NCBI GenBank assembly: GCA_944800085.1
Contig: CALYLO010000002.1
Span: 62,001-126,000, forward strand
Reading direction: 5' to 3'
DNA: 64,000 bases
Source of the DNA: Paenibacillus melissococcoides
GTDB taxonomy: Bacteria; Bacillota; Bacilli; Paenibacillales; Paenibacillaceae
Under the pieces are notes generated by a model. The model saw nothing but the letters and a program-made list of their open reading frames with translations. It was not told where the DNA came from and did no database searches. Numbering within the stretch: the stretch's first letter is position 1; each line of letters starts with the position of its first letter. A program made the position numbers and the translations under genes. Of this stretch, positions 43,195 through 51,279 are shown one piece after another.

Positions 43195-45507
43195 ATGACG
43201 TATACGATACAATTATCCGTGCGTTCGCTGGTGGAGCATGTGTTCCTGAGCGGCAGCATCGACAGCGGCTTTCGGGCCGCCAGTTCGATGACGGACGGGA
43301 CGAAGGCCCATCAGCGGGTGCAGGAAAGCTATGGAGAGACGGACCAAAAGGAAGTGTATTTGAAGGCCGACATCCGATACGGCGATCTGTGCTTCCAGAT
43401 CGACGGCCGCTGTGACGGCCTGCTTCTGTCCGGCGAGGAGACGATAGACGAGATCAAGTCGACATCGGGGGACATCAGCCTGATTACGGAGGATGCGTAT
43501 CCCGTGCACTGGGCGCAAGCTTGCTGCTACGCCTATATGTACGCGAAGGAGCATGGCCGCGAGCGGATGGCGGTGCAGCTTACCTACGTCCATGTCCGCA
43601 CGGAAGAGGCGAAACGGTTCAAGCGGGTGCTGACCTTCGCCGAGCTGGAGGCCTTCGTGCTGGACGTTATCGAACGGTATGCGCCTTACGCGGCGATGCG
43701 GCGGGATCATGAGCTGCGGCGGCAGGAGAGCATCCGGGAGCTGCCGTTCCCGTTCGACGCGTACCGGGCAGGGCAGCGGAAGCTGGCCGGAGCCGTATAT
43801 ACGTCGATCGCGCAGGGCAGCGGCCTGTTCGCCATGGCGCCGACCGGCATCGGCAAGACGATGTCGACCTTGTACCCTGCGGTCAAGGCGATGGGGGAAG
43901 GGCTGATCCGGCGGATTCTCTATATTACGGCCAAGACGACGACGCGCACGGCTGCCGAGGATGCCTGCGAGCGGATGGCGTCGAAGGGACTGATCATGCA
44001 ATCGGTTACGTTGACGGCCAAGGATAAAATCTGCTTCCAGGAGGAGACCCGCTGCCAGCCGGATTATTGCGAATATGCCGATGGCTATTATGACCGGATT
44101 AACGGGGCGATCATGGATATTTTGACTCATGAGACGCAGATGACCCGCCCGGTCATTGAGCAGTACGCCCGCAAGCACCGGGTATGCCCGTTCGAATTTT
44201 CGCTCGACCTTGCGTATGCGGCCGATGCGGTCATTTGCGATTATAATTATGTGTTCGATCCCCGCGTCTCGATGAAGCGGTGGGCGGAAGAGCAGAAGAA
44301 GGAGACGGCGCTCCTGATCGATGAGGCGCATAATCTGGTCGATCGGGCGCGGGAGATGTATTCGGCCGAGCTGGTCAAATCCGCGTTCCTGCAGCTGAAG
44401 CGCGAGTTCAAGGAAGTGAACCGCGCGATTCACGACGCGGCCCAGGCGGTGAACGCCTATTTCATCGCCCTGCGGAAGCGGTGTGCGGAACAGGGCGGCC
44501 TGACGGACATGGAGCTGCCCGAAGATCTGCTTTCGGTGTTGGACCGATTCATCGCCCAAACCGAACCGGTCCTGCTGAGCGGCGGGGGAACGCCCGCCCA
44601 CGCGATGCTGCTGGACGCGTATTTCGCGGCGTCAAGCTTCATCCGCATTGCGAAGCTCTACGATGAGCGGTTCACGACGTACGCTGAAGTCGAACGGAAT
44701 GAGGTCCGGCTGAAGCTGTTCTGTCTCGATCCGTCCTTCCTGCTCGCTCAGGCGGGCAAGCGGTACCGCTCGATTATCCGCTTCTCTGCGACCTTGACGC
44801 CGATGTCATATTATATGGACCTGCTGGGCGGCGATCGGGAAGAGGACTACACGCTCTCCCTGCCTTCGCCGTTCGCCCAGGAGCAGTGGGATGTACGGCT
44901 GCACCCGCTGTCGACCCGGTACCGGGATCGGGAACGGACGAAGCTTCCGCTCGTGCAGACGATTTGGGGCGTGGTAGAGGAGCGGAGCGGCAATTATTTG
45001 GTGTTCTTCCCTTCGTATCCGTACTTGCAGGAGGTATACGAAGCCTTCATCGCGGAAGGCAGCCCGGTCGATACGCTTGTGCAGGAGGCGGGGATGACAG
45101 AGGAGGAGCGGGAGCGGTTCCTGGATGCTTTCCAGCCGGATCGGACAGGCACGCTGGTCGGGTTCGCCGTGCTTGGCGGCGTCTTCTCGGAAGGGGTAGA
45201 CCTGCAGGGAGACCGGCTGACGGGCGTCATCGTCGTCGGCGTCGGCCTGCCTCAGCTAGGTCTGGAGCGGAATATCATTCGCGACTACGTCAACCGTACG
45301 GGGAAAAACGGGTACAACTATGCCTACGTCTATCCCGGGATGAACAAGGTGCTTCAGGCCGGAGGGAGGCTGATCCGCTCGGAGCGGGACACCGGGACGC
45401 TCGTGCTGATCGACGACCGGTTCCTCCAGCCGCCTTACCGGCAATTGCTGCCGGAGGAGTGGATGAATTACCGGCTTCCCGGTACGGATAAGCCGGATAT
45501 CGAGTAA
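43195..45507 (+). CDS. Rad3/DinG-like superfamily 2 helicase with nuclease-like N-terminus
   Basis: This 770-residue DNA repair-type protein is cytosolic. Residues 1-150 look like a PD-(D/E)xK nuclease of the Cas4/AddB kind: Asp70 (FQIDGRCDG), Glu86-Ile-Lys88 (DEIKST) and QACCYAYMYA. The helicase has Walker A MAPTGIGKT (214-222) and a DEAH box (LIDEAHNLVDRA, 376-379). Four cysteines at 280, 287, 292 and 331 fit the iron-sulfur cluster of the XPD/DinG group. Motif VI is QAGGRLIRSERDTG. The start ATG follows GGGAGAA. A role in processing branched or damaged DNA is inferred from family. Confidence 0.88.
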   Translation: MTYTIQLSVRSLVEHVFLSGSIDSGFRAASSMTDGTKAHQRVQESYGETDQKEVYLKADIRYGDLCFQIDGRCDGLLLSGEETIDEIKSTSGDISLITEDAYPVHWAQACCYAYMYAKEHGRERMAVQLTYVHVRTEEAKRFKRVLTFAELEAFVLDVIERYAPYAAMRRDHELRRQESIRELPFPFDAYRAGQRKLAGAVYTSIAQGSGLFAMAPTGIGKTMSTLYPAVKAMGEGLIRRILYITAKTTTRTAAEDACERMASKGLIMQSVTLTAKDKICFQEETRCQPDYCEYADGYYDRINGAIMDILTHETQMTRPVIEQYARKHRVCPFEFSLDLAYAADAVICDYNYVFDPRVSMKRWAEEQKKETALLIDEAHNLVDRAREMYSAELVKSAFLQLKREFKEVNRAIHDAAQAVNAYFIALRKRCAEQGGLTDMELPEDLLSVLDRFIAQTEPVLLSGGGTPAHAMLLDAYFAASSFIRIAKLYDERFTTYAEVERNEVRLKLFCLDPSFLLAQAGKRYRSIIRFSATLTPMSYYMDLLGGDREEDYTLSLPSPFAQEQWDVRLHPLSTRYRDRERTKLPLVQTIWGVVEERSGNYLVFFPSYPYLQEVYEAFIAEGSPVDTLVQEAGMTEEERERFLDAFQPDRTGTLVGFAVLGGVFSEGVDLQGDRLTGVIVVGVGLPQLGLERNIIRDYVNRTGKNGYNYAYVYPGMNKVLQAGGRLIRSERDTGTLVLIDDRFLQPPYRQLLPEEWMNYRLPGTDKPDIE

Positions 45508-45514
45508 ACCAAGC

Positions 45515-45560
45515 AAGCCGGGTGATCGCCTTGCATCGACGGTCATCCGGCTTATTTGCC
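45515..45560. terminator. Terminator between convergent genes
   Basis: AAGCCGGGTGA and TCATCCGGCTT pair around a 17-base loop; TTATTT follows. Confidence 0.75.
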
Positions 45561-45581
45561 GTGGTAAGCAAGCAATACATT

Positions 45582-46295
45582 TCATTTCAACAAATGACGG
45601 TAACGGCTCTCCAGATAGCTCATCAGCTCCTGGGCAATCACCTGATGGCCCTGTTCGTTCGGGTGAATTCCGTCGGCGCACAGATAATTCCGGTAATCGA
45701 ATGCCCGCAGGAACGCGCCTCGAACATCGATCCAGCGCGTATTCATCTCCTCGGCCACGCGGATGATGGCGGCATTGTAGCGTTCATGCCACCAATAAAT
45801 CCGGCTGACGCTGCCCAGCCAGGATAAGATGTTCGCGGCGGCGGAGTCGTCGTTCTTGCTGATCCACCGGAAATACCGATCGGCATCCAGCGGCGGCAGG
45901 GACATCAGCACCGGAATGATCCCGTGATCCTTCAAGGTGCGGATCATGTCCTTCAACGTCTGCGTGTAGCGATCCAGATCGGTGTTCGGCTCATGAAGCT
46001 CCCCGGGCTGCCGGGCGATTTTGTCCCAATCGAAATCGCAATCATTGCCCCCGAATTCCAGCAGCACGATATCCGGGCGCCGGCTCAGGACATCCTGCTT
46101 CAGCTTCTCGGCTCCCTTCGTAACGAGGCAGCCGAATCGTCCCGCGTTCGTCACGATTCCGTTCAGGCGGCGTTGAACGAGCTGCCCGAAGCTGTCGGCG
46201 AGCTTGGCGTATCTGCCCTTCTCTTCATCGTACACGATCCCCTTCGCAATCGAATCGCCGTACAGGACGATATTGCATGGCTTTTCCATTTCCAA
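45582..46295 (-). CDS. SGNH/GDSL-type esterase
   Basis: This 237-residue hydrolase has no signal peptide. Block I is VLYGDSIAKG (nucleophile Ser15), block II Gly in NAGRFGCLV, block III LLEFGGNDCDFD and block V DGIHPNEQGHQV with the Asp-x-x-His pair. All four SGNH catalytic blocks are present. The start is one of two nearby ATGs (46295 or 46289) behind GGGAGG. It is divergent from the DUF1836-like gene, with a palindrome between them. Acyl substrate unknown. Confidence 0.92.
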   Translation of the reverse strand: MEMEKPCNIVLYGDSIAKGIVYDEEKGRYAKLADSFGQLVQRRLNGIVTNAGRFGCLVTKGAEKLKQDVLSRRPDIVLLEFGGNDCDFDWDKIARQPGELHEPNTDLDRYTQTLKDMIRTLKDHGIIPVLMSLPPLDADRYFRWISKNDDSAAANILSWLGSVSRIYWWHERYNAAIIRVAEEMNTRWIDVRGAFLRAFDYRNYLCADGIHPNEQGHQVIAQELMSYLESRYRHLLK

Positions 46296-46382
46296 TCAAA
46301 CCTCCCGTGAATTAGTATCCGGATATCCCGTCTTATTTATGATTGACGCGTGACCGCGCATTGTATGAGTTAACAAAAGTTT

Positions 46383-46407
46383 TTATGTAGTAATGAAAAC
46401 TACATAA
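46383..46407. promoter_or_regulatory. 9-bp perfect inverted repeat in a divergent promoter region
   Basis: TTATGTAGT-N7-ACTACATAA sits between the SGNH esterase and the DUF1836-like gene, next to an AT-rich TATATATGTATTATAT stretch. Confidence 0.65.
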
Positions 46408-46556
46408 TGTTATATATGTATTATATCATGTGATTTGAACAAGTAAATAGAAGAGTTTTTTGCATTGTAGCCTCTTGTCTTGGGCATATGGTAGTATGGA
46501 GAAATGAACGGAACAGCATCATCAGTTGCGCCCCCAGGCATGAAGGAGAGGAAGAC

Positions 46557-47162
46557 ATGGAAGACGCAACCTTGAAGGAGCATATCGAAGCCCTGTACCG
46601 GGGCATCGCGGCGATGCCGGATATCGAGCCGGCGGAGATCCCGAAGCTCGATCTGTACATGGATCAGGTCATTACATTGTTCGAAAGCGTGCTGGAGCCC
46701 ACGAAGCGGCATCCCGAGGACAAGCTGCTAACGAAGACAATGATCAATAATTACACCAAGGACAAGCTGCTGCTTCCGGCGAAGAATAAGAAGTATTCTC
46801 CCGAGCATATCATTCAAATGGCGCTGATCTATCATTTAAAGCAGTCGCTGTCGATCAGTGACATCAAGGCGCTGTTCCAGGGCACGCTTCATCGGGAGGA
46901 TGTGGACGGATGGAAGGTATACGAGCAGTTCCTCCGGCTGAAGGAAGAGCAGGCTCCTCAACTGGAGCAAGCCGTGGCGGCCCAGACCGAAGCGGTGGCG
47001 GCGGCCGGGGAGAGTCAGGCCTTCACGCTGCTGGCCGTATTGAACTTCATTCATCAGGCGAACACGTATAAGCGTCTGGCCGAGAAGCTGATTGACGATC
47101 TGGAGAAGCGCATGGCGAAGGACAAGGATAAGGACAAAGAGAAGGGCAAAAAGTCCTCCTGA
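46557..47162 (+). CDS. DUF1836-like protein
   Basis: The product is 201 residues, starting at ATG 46557 after AGGAGAGG. The core (LLTKTMINNYTKDKLLLPAK, KKYSPEHIIQMALIYHLKQSLSISDIKALF) resembles DUF1836 and has the look of a MerR-like winged helix, so DNA binding is plausible but unproven. The C-terminal tail is Lys/Asp-rich (AKDKDKDKEKGKK). If it is a regulator, the TTATGTAGT palindrome upstream is a candidate site. Confidence 0.75.
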   Translation: MEDATLKEHIEALYRGIAAMPDIEPAEIPKLDLYMDQVITLFESVLEPTKRHPEDKLLTKTMINNYTKDKLLLPAKNKKYSPEHIIQMALIYHLKQSLSISDIKALFQGTLHREDVDGWKVYEQFLRLKEEQAPQLEQAVAAQTEAVAAAGESQAFTLLAVLNFIHQANTYKRLAEKLIDDLEKRMAKDKDKDKEKGKKSS

Positions 47163-47228
47163 TTCGCTATACCGGACTGCCGCCCGGAATGCGGCAACCT
47201 ACACCACGAAGAAGTTCAGGAGGGAACG

Positions 47229-48329
47229 ATGTTCAGGGATCGCAAAACATTATACTATTTGGGCCTGTTCACCGCGGGGCTGCTGCTGTACAAGCTGGTG
47301 GAGAATATTGGGGGCGTTCTGCATTTTTTCTCCACGCTGATGTCCCTGATGACGCCTTTTTTCATTGCGTTTTTTATCGCTTATTTGCTCCGGCCGCTGG
47401 TTAACGCGCTGGAGGCGAAGCTGTTCTCCCGGTAGCGGCTGCGCAGGCTGTACAGCATTCTTATCGTCTATACGCTGTTCCTCGGACTCATCTTTTTCGG
47501 AATCACGGTCATCACCCCGAGAATTATTGACAGCGTAAGCACGCTGCTCGCGGGCTTGCCCCAGTATATCGCGGGGACGGAGCAGTGGATACGCGGCCAT
47601 GTTCTGGAGCAGGAATGGTTCGCCCAATCCGGTTTTGACGCCAAGCTGGGGGAGTTCCTCTCGTCCGCTTCCAGTCAGATCAGCGAGTTCGTCCGGCTCA
47701 TCCTGAACAATTTGTTGTCCGGCCTGTTCTCGATAACGACGACGCTGCTGAATCTCGTCATCGGCTTCATCGTCTCGATTTATCTGCTCAAGGACAAGGA
47801 AGTGATCGGCCGCAGCGCGCAAAAGATTCTGGTCGCCCTGTTGGGACAGGGACGGGCGGCATCGGTGATTGAGTTCGTGAAGCGGATTGACACGACCTTT
47901 TCCCAATATTTTGTCGGGGTCATTTTGGATGCGATGATTATCGGCTCGATCGTTTTTCTGGGGCTGCTTGTTCTGCAATCGCCATTCGCGCTGCTGGCCG
48001 CCCTCGTCGTGGCGATCACGAATGTCATTCCCTATTTCGGCCCGTTCATCGGCATGCTGTTCGTCGGCCTGATTACCTTGCTCGTGTCCCCGATGCAGGC
48101 GCTGTGGAATGTGCTCTTTATTTTCATTATCCAGCAGTTGGACGGCTATTATATCGGCCCAAAGGTCATCGGGAACAAGGTGGGCATCGGCCCGCTGTGG
48201 ATTATTTTCGCGATTATTATCGGGGGCGGCTTCTTCGGGCTGCTCGGCATGTTCATCGCGGTGCCCGTGGTGGCGGTCATCAAGACCGCATTCGACTCCT
48301 ATATCGAGCGCCGCTTGTCGTCGAAGTAA
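47229..48329 (+). pseudogene. AI-2E family permease gene with an in-frame amber codon
   Basis: The frame starts after AGGAGGGAACG and encodes the eight-span AI-2E/PerM/YtvI-type permease. A TAG at 47433-47435 follows LEAKLFSR (residue 68). The same frame then continues without fault: RRLYSILIVYTLFLGLIFFG, ISEFVRLILNNLLSGLF, NVIPYFGPFIGMLFVGL and GPKVIGNKVGIGPLWIIFAI, to 366 codons, the family length. One base change (for example CAG to TAG) explains it. Either the gene has just been lost, or it is suppressed or restarted at an internal codon. Confidence 0.88.
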
Positions 48330-48395
48330 CCCGGTTGTTTTTGCAGATGGGATACAATATTAAGGTGCCTTCTAGCGGGTTAGGAGCGGATTCCA

Positions 48396-48941
48396 ATGAA
48401 AAGATGGGTTGGTCTGGCTGCGCTCTTACTTATAGGTTTGGCGGCAGCCTTATTGTTTCGTCCGGAAGCAGAGTCGGCCGAAGAATGGTTGAGGCATCAG
48501 GGATTTGATGCCGAGCTGCTGCATCGGGAGACCAGGCCAGGAGACATCGATATTATCGTTTTTCATGATTTGAATCTGAAAGAGATGAATATCGCCTTTT
48601 TACAATCAAGCGGGTGGAAAAGAAACGGGGTGGTACGCAGCGACTTCCCCCTTACCGTTCCTCCCGAATCGATAAGCTATAAATATTCCCGCCTCCCGCT
48701 CGGCAGCACTCACCTTGCCGTACTGTACGGCCTCGTCACCGATCCGGATGTCGGCGCCGTGGAGGTTCGCATTCCCCGCCACCAACAAGAAGAGGCCATG
48801 GATATCAAGATTGCGCCGGTCATCCGATCGTCAGATGAGGCGGTCTGGTATATCGTGCTGGAAGAAGAGCTCACCGGCGCGCAATCAGTCAAGATACAAC
48901 TGCATGGACTCAAAAAGCAGGCTGTTTCTCTTTTCCTATAA
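48396..48941 (+). CDS. Membrane-anchored protein of unknown function
   Basis: The 181-residue product has one N-terminal span (WVGLAALLLIGLAAALLF) and a compact extracytoplasmic domain with alternating strands (HLAVLYGLVTDPDVGAVEVRI, AVWYIVLEEELTGAQSVKIQ). A TTAGGAGCGG precedes the ATG. No family is recognised. It stands alone between the permease and the MarR operon promoter. Confidence 0.7.
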   Translation: MKRWVGLAALLLIGLAAALLFRPEAESAEEWLRHQGFDAELLHRETRPGDIDIIVFHDLNLKEMNIAFLQSSGWKRNGVVRSDFPLTVPPESISYKYSRLPLGSTHLAVLYGLVTDPDVGAVEVRIPRHQQEEAMDIKIAPVIRSSDEAVWYIVLEEELTGAQSVKIQLHGLKKQAVSLFL

Positions 48942-48967
48942 GGGGGGGCAGCTCCTTTTTTTGGAGT

Positions 48968-48996
48968 TTGACATCGGTTAGCTGTGAAAATATAAT
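48968..48996 (+). promoter_or_regulatory. Perfect consensus sigma-A promoter of the marR-ABC operon
   Basis: TTGACA-N17-TATAAT, all twelve consensus bases with ideal spacing. Such a strong promoter implies tight repression, which the overlapping operator would provide. Confidence 0.92.
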
Positions 48997-49045
48997 TAGG
49001 TTACCAAATAAATAGGTTGCCTAACTAATTTAAATTTTAGGTAAC
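48996..49045. promoter_or_regulatory. MarR-type operator cluster
   Basis: TTAGGTTACC-N9-GGTTGCCTAA (48996-49024) is an imperfect dyad starting at the last base of the -10 box. A third half-site TTAGGTAAC follows at 49037. The adjacent MarR protein is the likely ligand. Confidence 0.75.
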
Positions 49046-49060
49046 GAGGGGGTAAACGAG

Positions 49061-49555
49061 ATGCATGAGGAGGGAACGACAACCGAGCGGCTGATGAGGG
49101 CCTTCAAGCTGTTCAACAAGGCGGAATGGCATCGCCGTTCGATTGAAGGACATAAGCCGAGCGAACTGCATGTCATGATGGTTCTCATGCGTACGATAAA
49201 GCGGGATAAGCAAGGGCTGATGGTATCCGAGATCAGCAGCATGCTGCATGTCACTTCACCGACGATTACGCAATTAATCAAGGGCATGGAGAGCAAGGGG
49301 CTTGTCACCCGGAACGCCGATCCCGAGGATCGGCGGGTCATACGGATTGCGCTGACCGACAAAGGCATCGCGGTAACGAAAAAGGCGAAAGCCGTCATGA
49401 CGGAATATTTCAACGGGCTGATTGAGTACCTGGGTGAGGAGGACAGCGAGAAGCTGGCCGAGCTGCTCAACAAAGTGTATACGTATTTTCAAGACAATCC
49501 TCCAATCCCTTGGAGGGAGATAGAGAAGCGCACGAGTGGAGATGATCATGAATGA
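49061..49555 (+). CDS. MarR-family regulator
   Basis: This 164-residue regulator is preceded by GAGGGGG. The winged helix is typical: LMVSEISSMLHVTSPTITQLIKGMESKGLV, then the wing RNADPEDRRVIRIALTDKG. Its stop overlaps the start of the first ABC gene (ATGA), so it is the first gene of the efflux operon and probably senses a substrate of the exporter. Operator half-sites overlap the consensus promoter upstream. Confidence 0.95.
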   Translation: MHEEGTTTERLMRAFKLFNKAEWHRRSIEGHKPSELHVMMVLMRTIKRDKQGLMVSEISSMLHVTSPTITQLIKGMESKGLVTRNADPEDRRVIRIALTDKGIAVTKKAKAVMTEYFNGLIEYLGEEDSEKLAELLNKVYTYFQDNPPIPWREIEKRTSGDDHE

Positions 49556-51279
49556 TGAAATTATTCCGCTTCCTGAAGCCGTTCCGGCTTCCGGTGGCAT
49601 TCGTGCTGGGGCTGGTTTTCTTCCAGTCGCTGGCCGAGCTGTATCTGCCGACGCTGATGTCGGATATCGTCGATATCGGCATTGTTAGCGGAGATACGGC
49701 TTATATTTGGAAAATGGGCGGGTGGATGCTCCTGGTCGCCGCAGGGGGCACGTTATGCGCCATCGCGGGCAGCTACTTGTCCGCGAAGGTGGCGTCCGGC
49801 TTCGGCCGCAATCTGCGGCGGCGCCTGTTCACCCATGTGGAGAACTTCTCGCTGCAGGAGTTCGACAAGATTGGGACGGCATCCCTGATTACCCGGACGA
49901 CCAATGATATTACCCAGGTTCAGCAGGTGCTGGTCATGATCCTCCGGATGATGATCAGCGCGCCGATGATGTGTATCGGCGGCATTATTATGGCGGTGTC
50001 GAAGGATGCGAAGCTGACGCTCGTGCTGGCGGTCGTCATTCCGGTGCTGGCCTTGGCCATTTTTGCCGTAGCCGGCAAAGGGATTCCGCTCTTCAAGGCG
50101 ATGCAGAAAAAGCTGGATAAGCTGAACCTTGTCCTGCGCGAAAATCTGACTGGAATCCGGGTCATTCGTTCTTTCAACCGGATCAACCATGAGAAGACAA
50201 GGTTCAACGAAGCGAATGCCGACTTGACCGGCACGGCCTTGAAGGTGAACCGCATTATGTCGTCGATGATGCCGATCATGATGATCACCCTGAATTTCTC
50301 GACGATTGCGATCATCTGGTTCGGAAGCATCCGGATCGACAACGGCAGCATGCAGGTCGGATCCTTGATGGCCTTTATTCAATATGCGATGCAAATCATG
50401 TTTTCTGTCATTATGGTTTCCATTATTTTTGTGATGATTCCAAGAGCATCCGCGTCTGCGGTCCGGATTAACGAGGTGCTCGGCATGGAGCCGGAGATTC
50501 ACGATCCTGCGCAACCGAAGCGGGCGGCCGGCAGACGGGGCCATATTCAATTCGACAATGTCACCTTCAGCTATCCGGGGGCAGAGATGCCGGCCCTCTC
50601 GAATATCTCGTTCGAGACCGGTCCGGGAGAGATGACCGCGATCATTGGCGGAACCGGGGCTGGCAAGTCGACGCTAATCAGCTTGATACCGCGCTTCTAT
50701 GATATCGACAGCGGCAGTATCCGGGTGAATGGCGTTGACGTCCGGGAGTGGAAGCAGGAGGAGCTGCGGGAGAAGATCGGACTTGTGCCGCAGAAGGCCG
50801 TGCTGTTCACCGGAACGGTGGCGGACAATATCCGCTACGGCAAGGAGGATGCGACCGCCGAAGAGGTGAAGCATGCGGCCGATATCGCCCAGGCGACGGA
50901 CTTCATCTCCAATATGCCGGAGGGCTTCGATTCTCCGATCGCGCAGGGCGGTTCGAACGTATCCGGCGGGCAGAAGCAGCGCCTGTCGATTGCGCGGGCC
51001 TTGGTCCGGCGTCCGGAAATTTATATCTTCGACGACAGCTTCTCGGCGCTTGATTTCAAGACCGATGCGAAGCTGCGCGCGGCGCTTCGGCCGGAGACCC
51101 GGGATGCGGCCGTTCTGCTGGTTGCCCAACGGGTCAGCACCGTCATGGATGCCGATCGAATCATTGTGCTGGATGAAGGACGGATCGCGGGAATAGGCAC
51201 GCATCGCGAATTGATGGAGACGTGTCCGGTGTACCGCGAGATAGTATCCTCCCAGCTGTCAGAGGAGGAGATCGCATGA
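49552..51279 (+). CDS. MarR-linked ABC exporter, degenerate-site subunit
   Basis: This 575-residue type-1 half-exporter is paralogous to the one at 19.4 kb. Six helices (starting FLKPFRLPVAFVLGLVFFQS) precede the ATPase domain. Walker A is GGTGAGKST and the signature VSGGQ, but Walker B is IYIFDDSFSALD (Asp for Glu) and the switch His is Gln (VAQRVSTV). It therefore contributes the inactive Walker half of an asymmetric dimer. It overlaps marR by four bases and its partner by four. Confidence 0.92.
   Translation: MMKLFRFLKPFRLPVAFVLGLVFFQSLAELYLPTLMSDIVDIGIVSGDTAYIWKMGGWMLLVAAGGTLCAIAGSYLSAKVASGFGRNLRRRLFTHVENFSLQEFDKIGTASLITRTTNDITQVQQVLVMILRMMISAPMMCIGGIIMAVSKDAKLTLVLAVVIPVLALAIFAVAGKGIPLFKAMQKKLDKLNLVLRENLTGIRVIRSFNRINHEKTRFNEANADLTGTALKVNRIMSSMMPIMMITLNFSTIAIIWFGSIRIDNGSMQVGSLMAFIQYAMQIMFSVIMVSIIFVMIPRASASAVRINEVLGMEPEIHDPAQPKRAAGRRGHIQFDNVTFSYPGAEMPALSNISFETGPGEMTAIIGGTGAGKSTLISLIPRFYDIDSGSIRVNGVDVREWKQEELREKIGLVPQKAVLFTGTVADNIRYGKEDATAEEVKHAADIAQATDFISNMPEGFDSPIAQGGSNVSGGQKQRLSIARALVRRPEIYIFDDSFSALDFKTDAKLRAALRPETRDAAVLLVAQRVSTVMDADRIIVLDEGRIAGIGTHRELMETCPVYREIVSSQLSEEEIA

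Noticed and set aside
47433..47435. TAG read as pyrrolysine
   Set aside because: No sign of pyl genes in the window, and the permease family has no such residue. A nonsense mutation is simpler.
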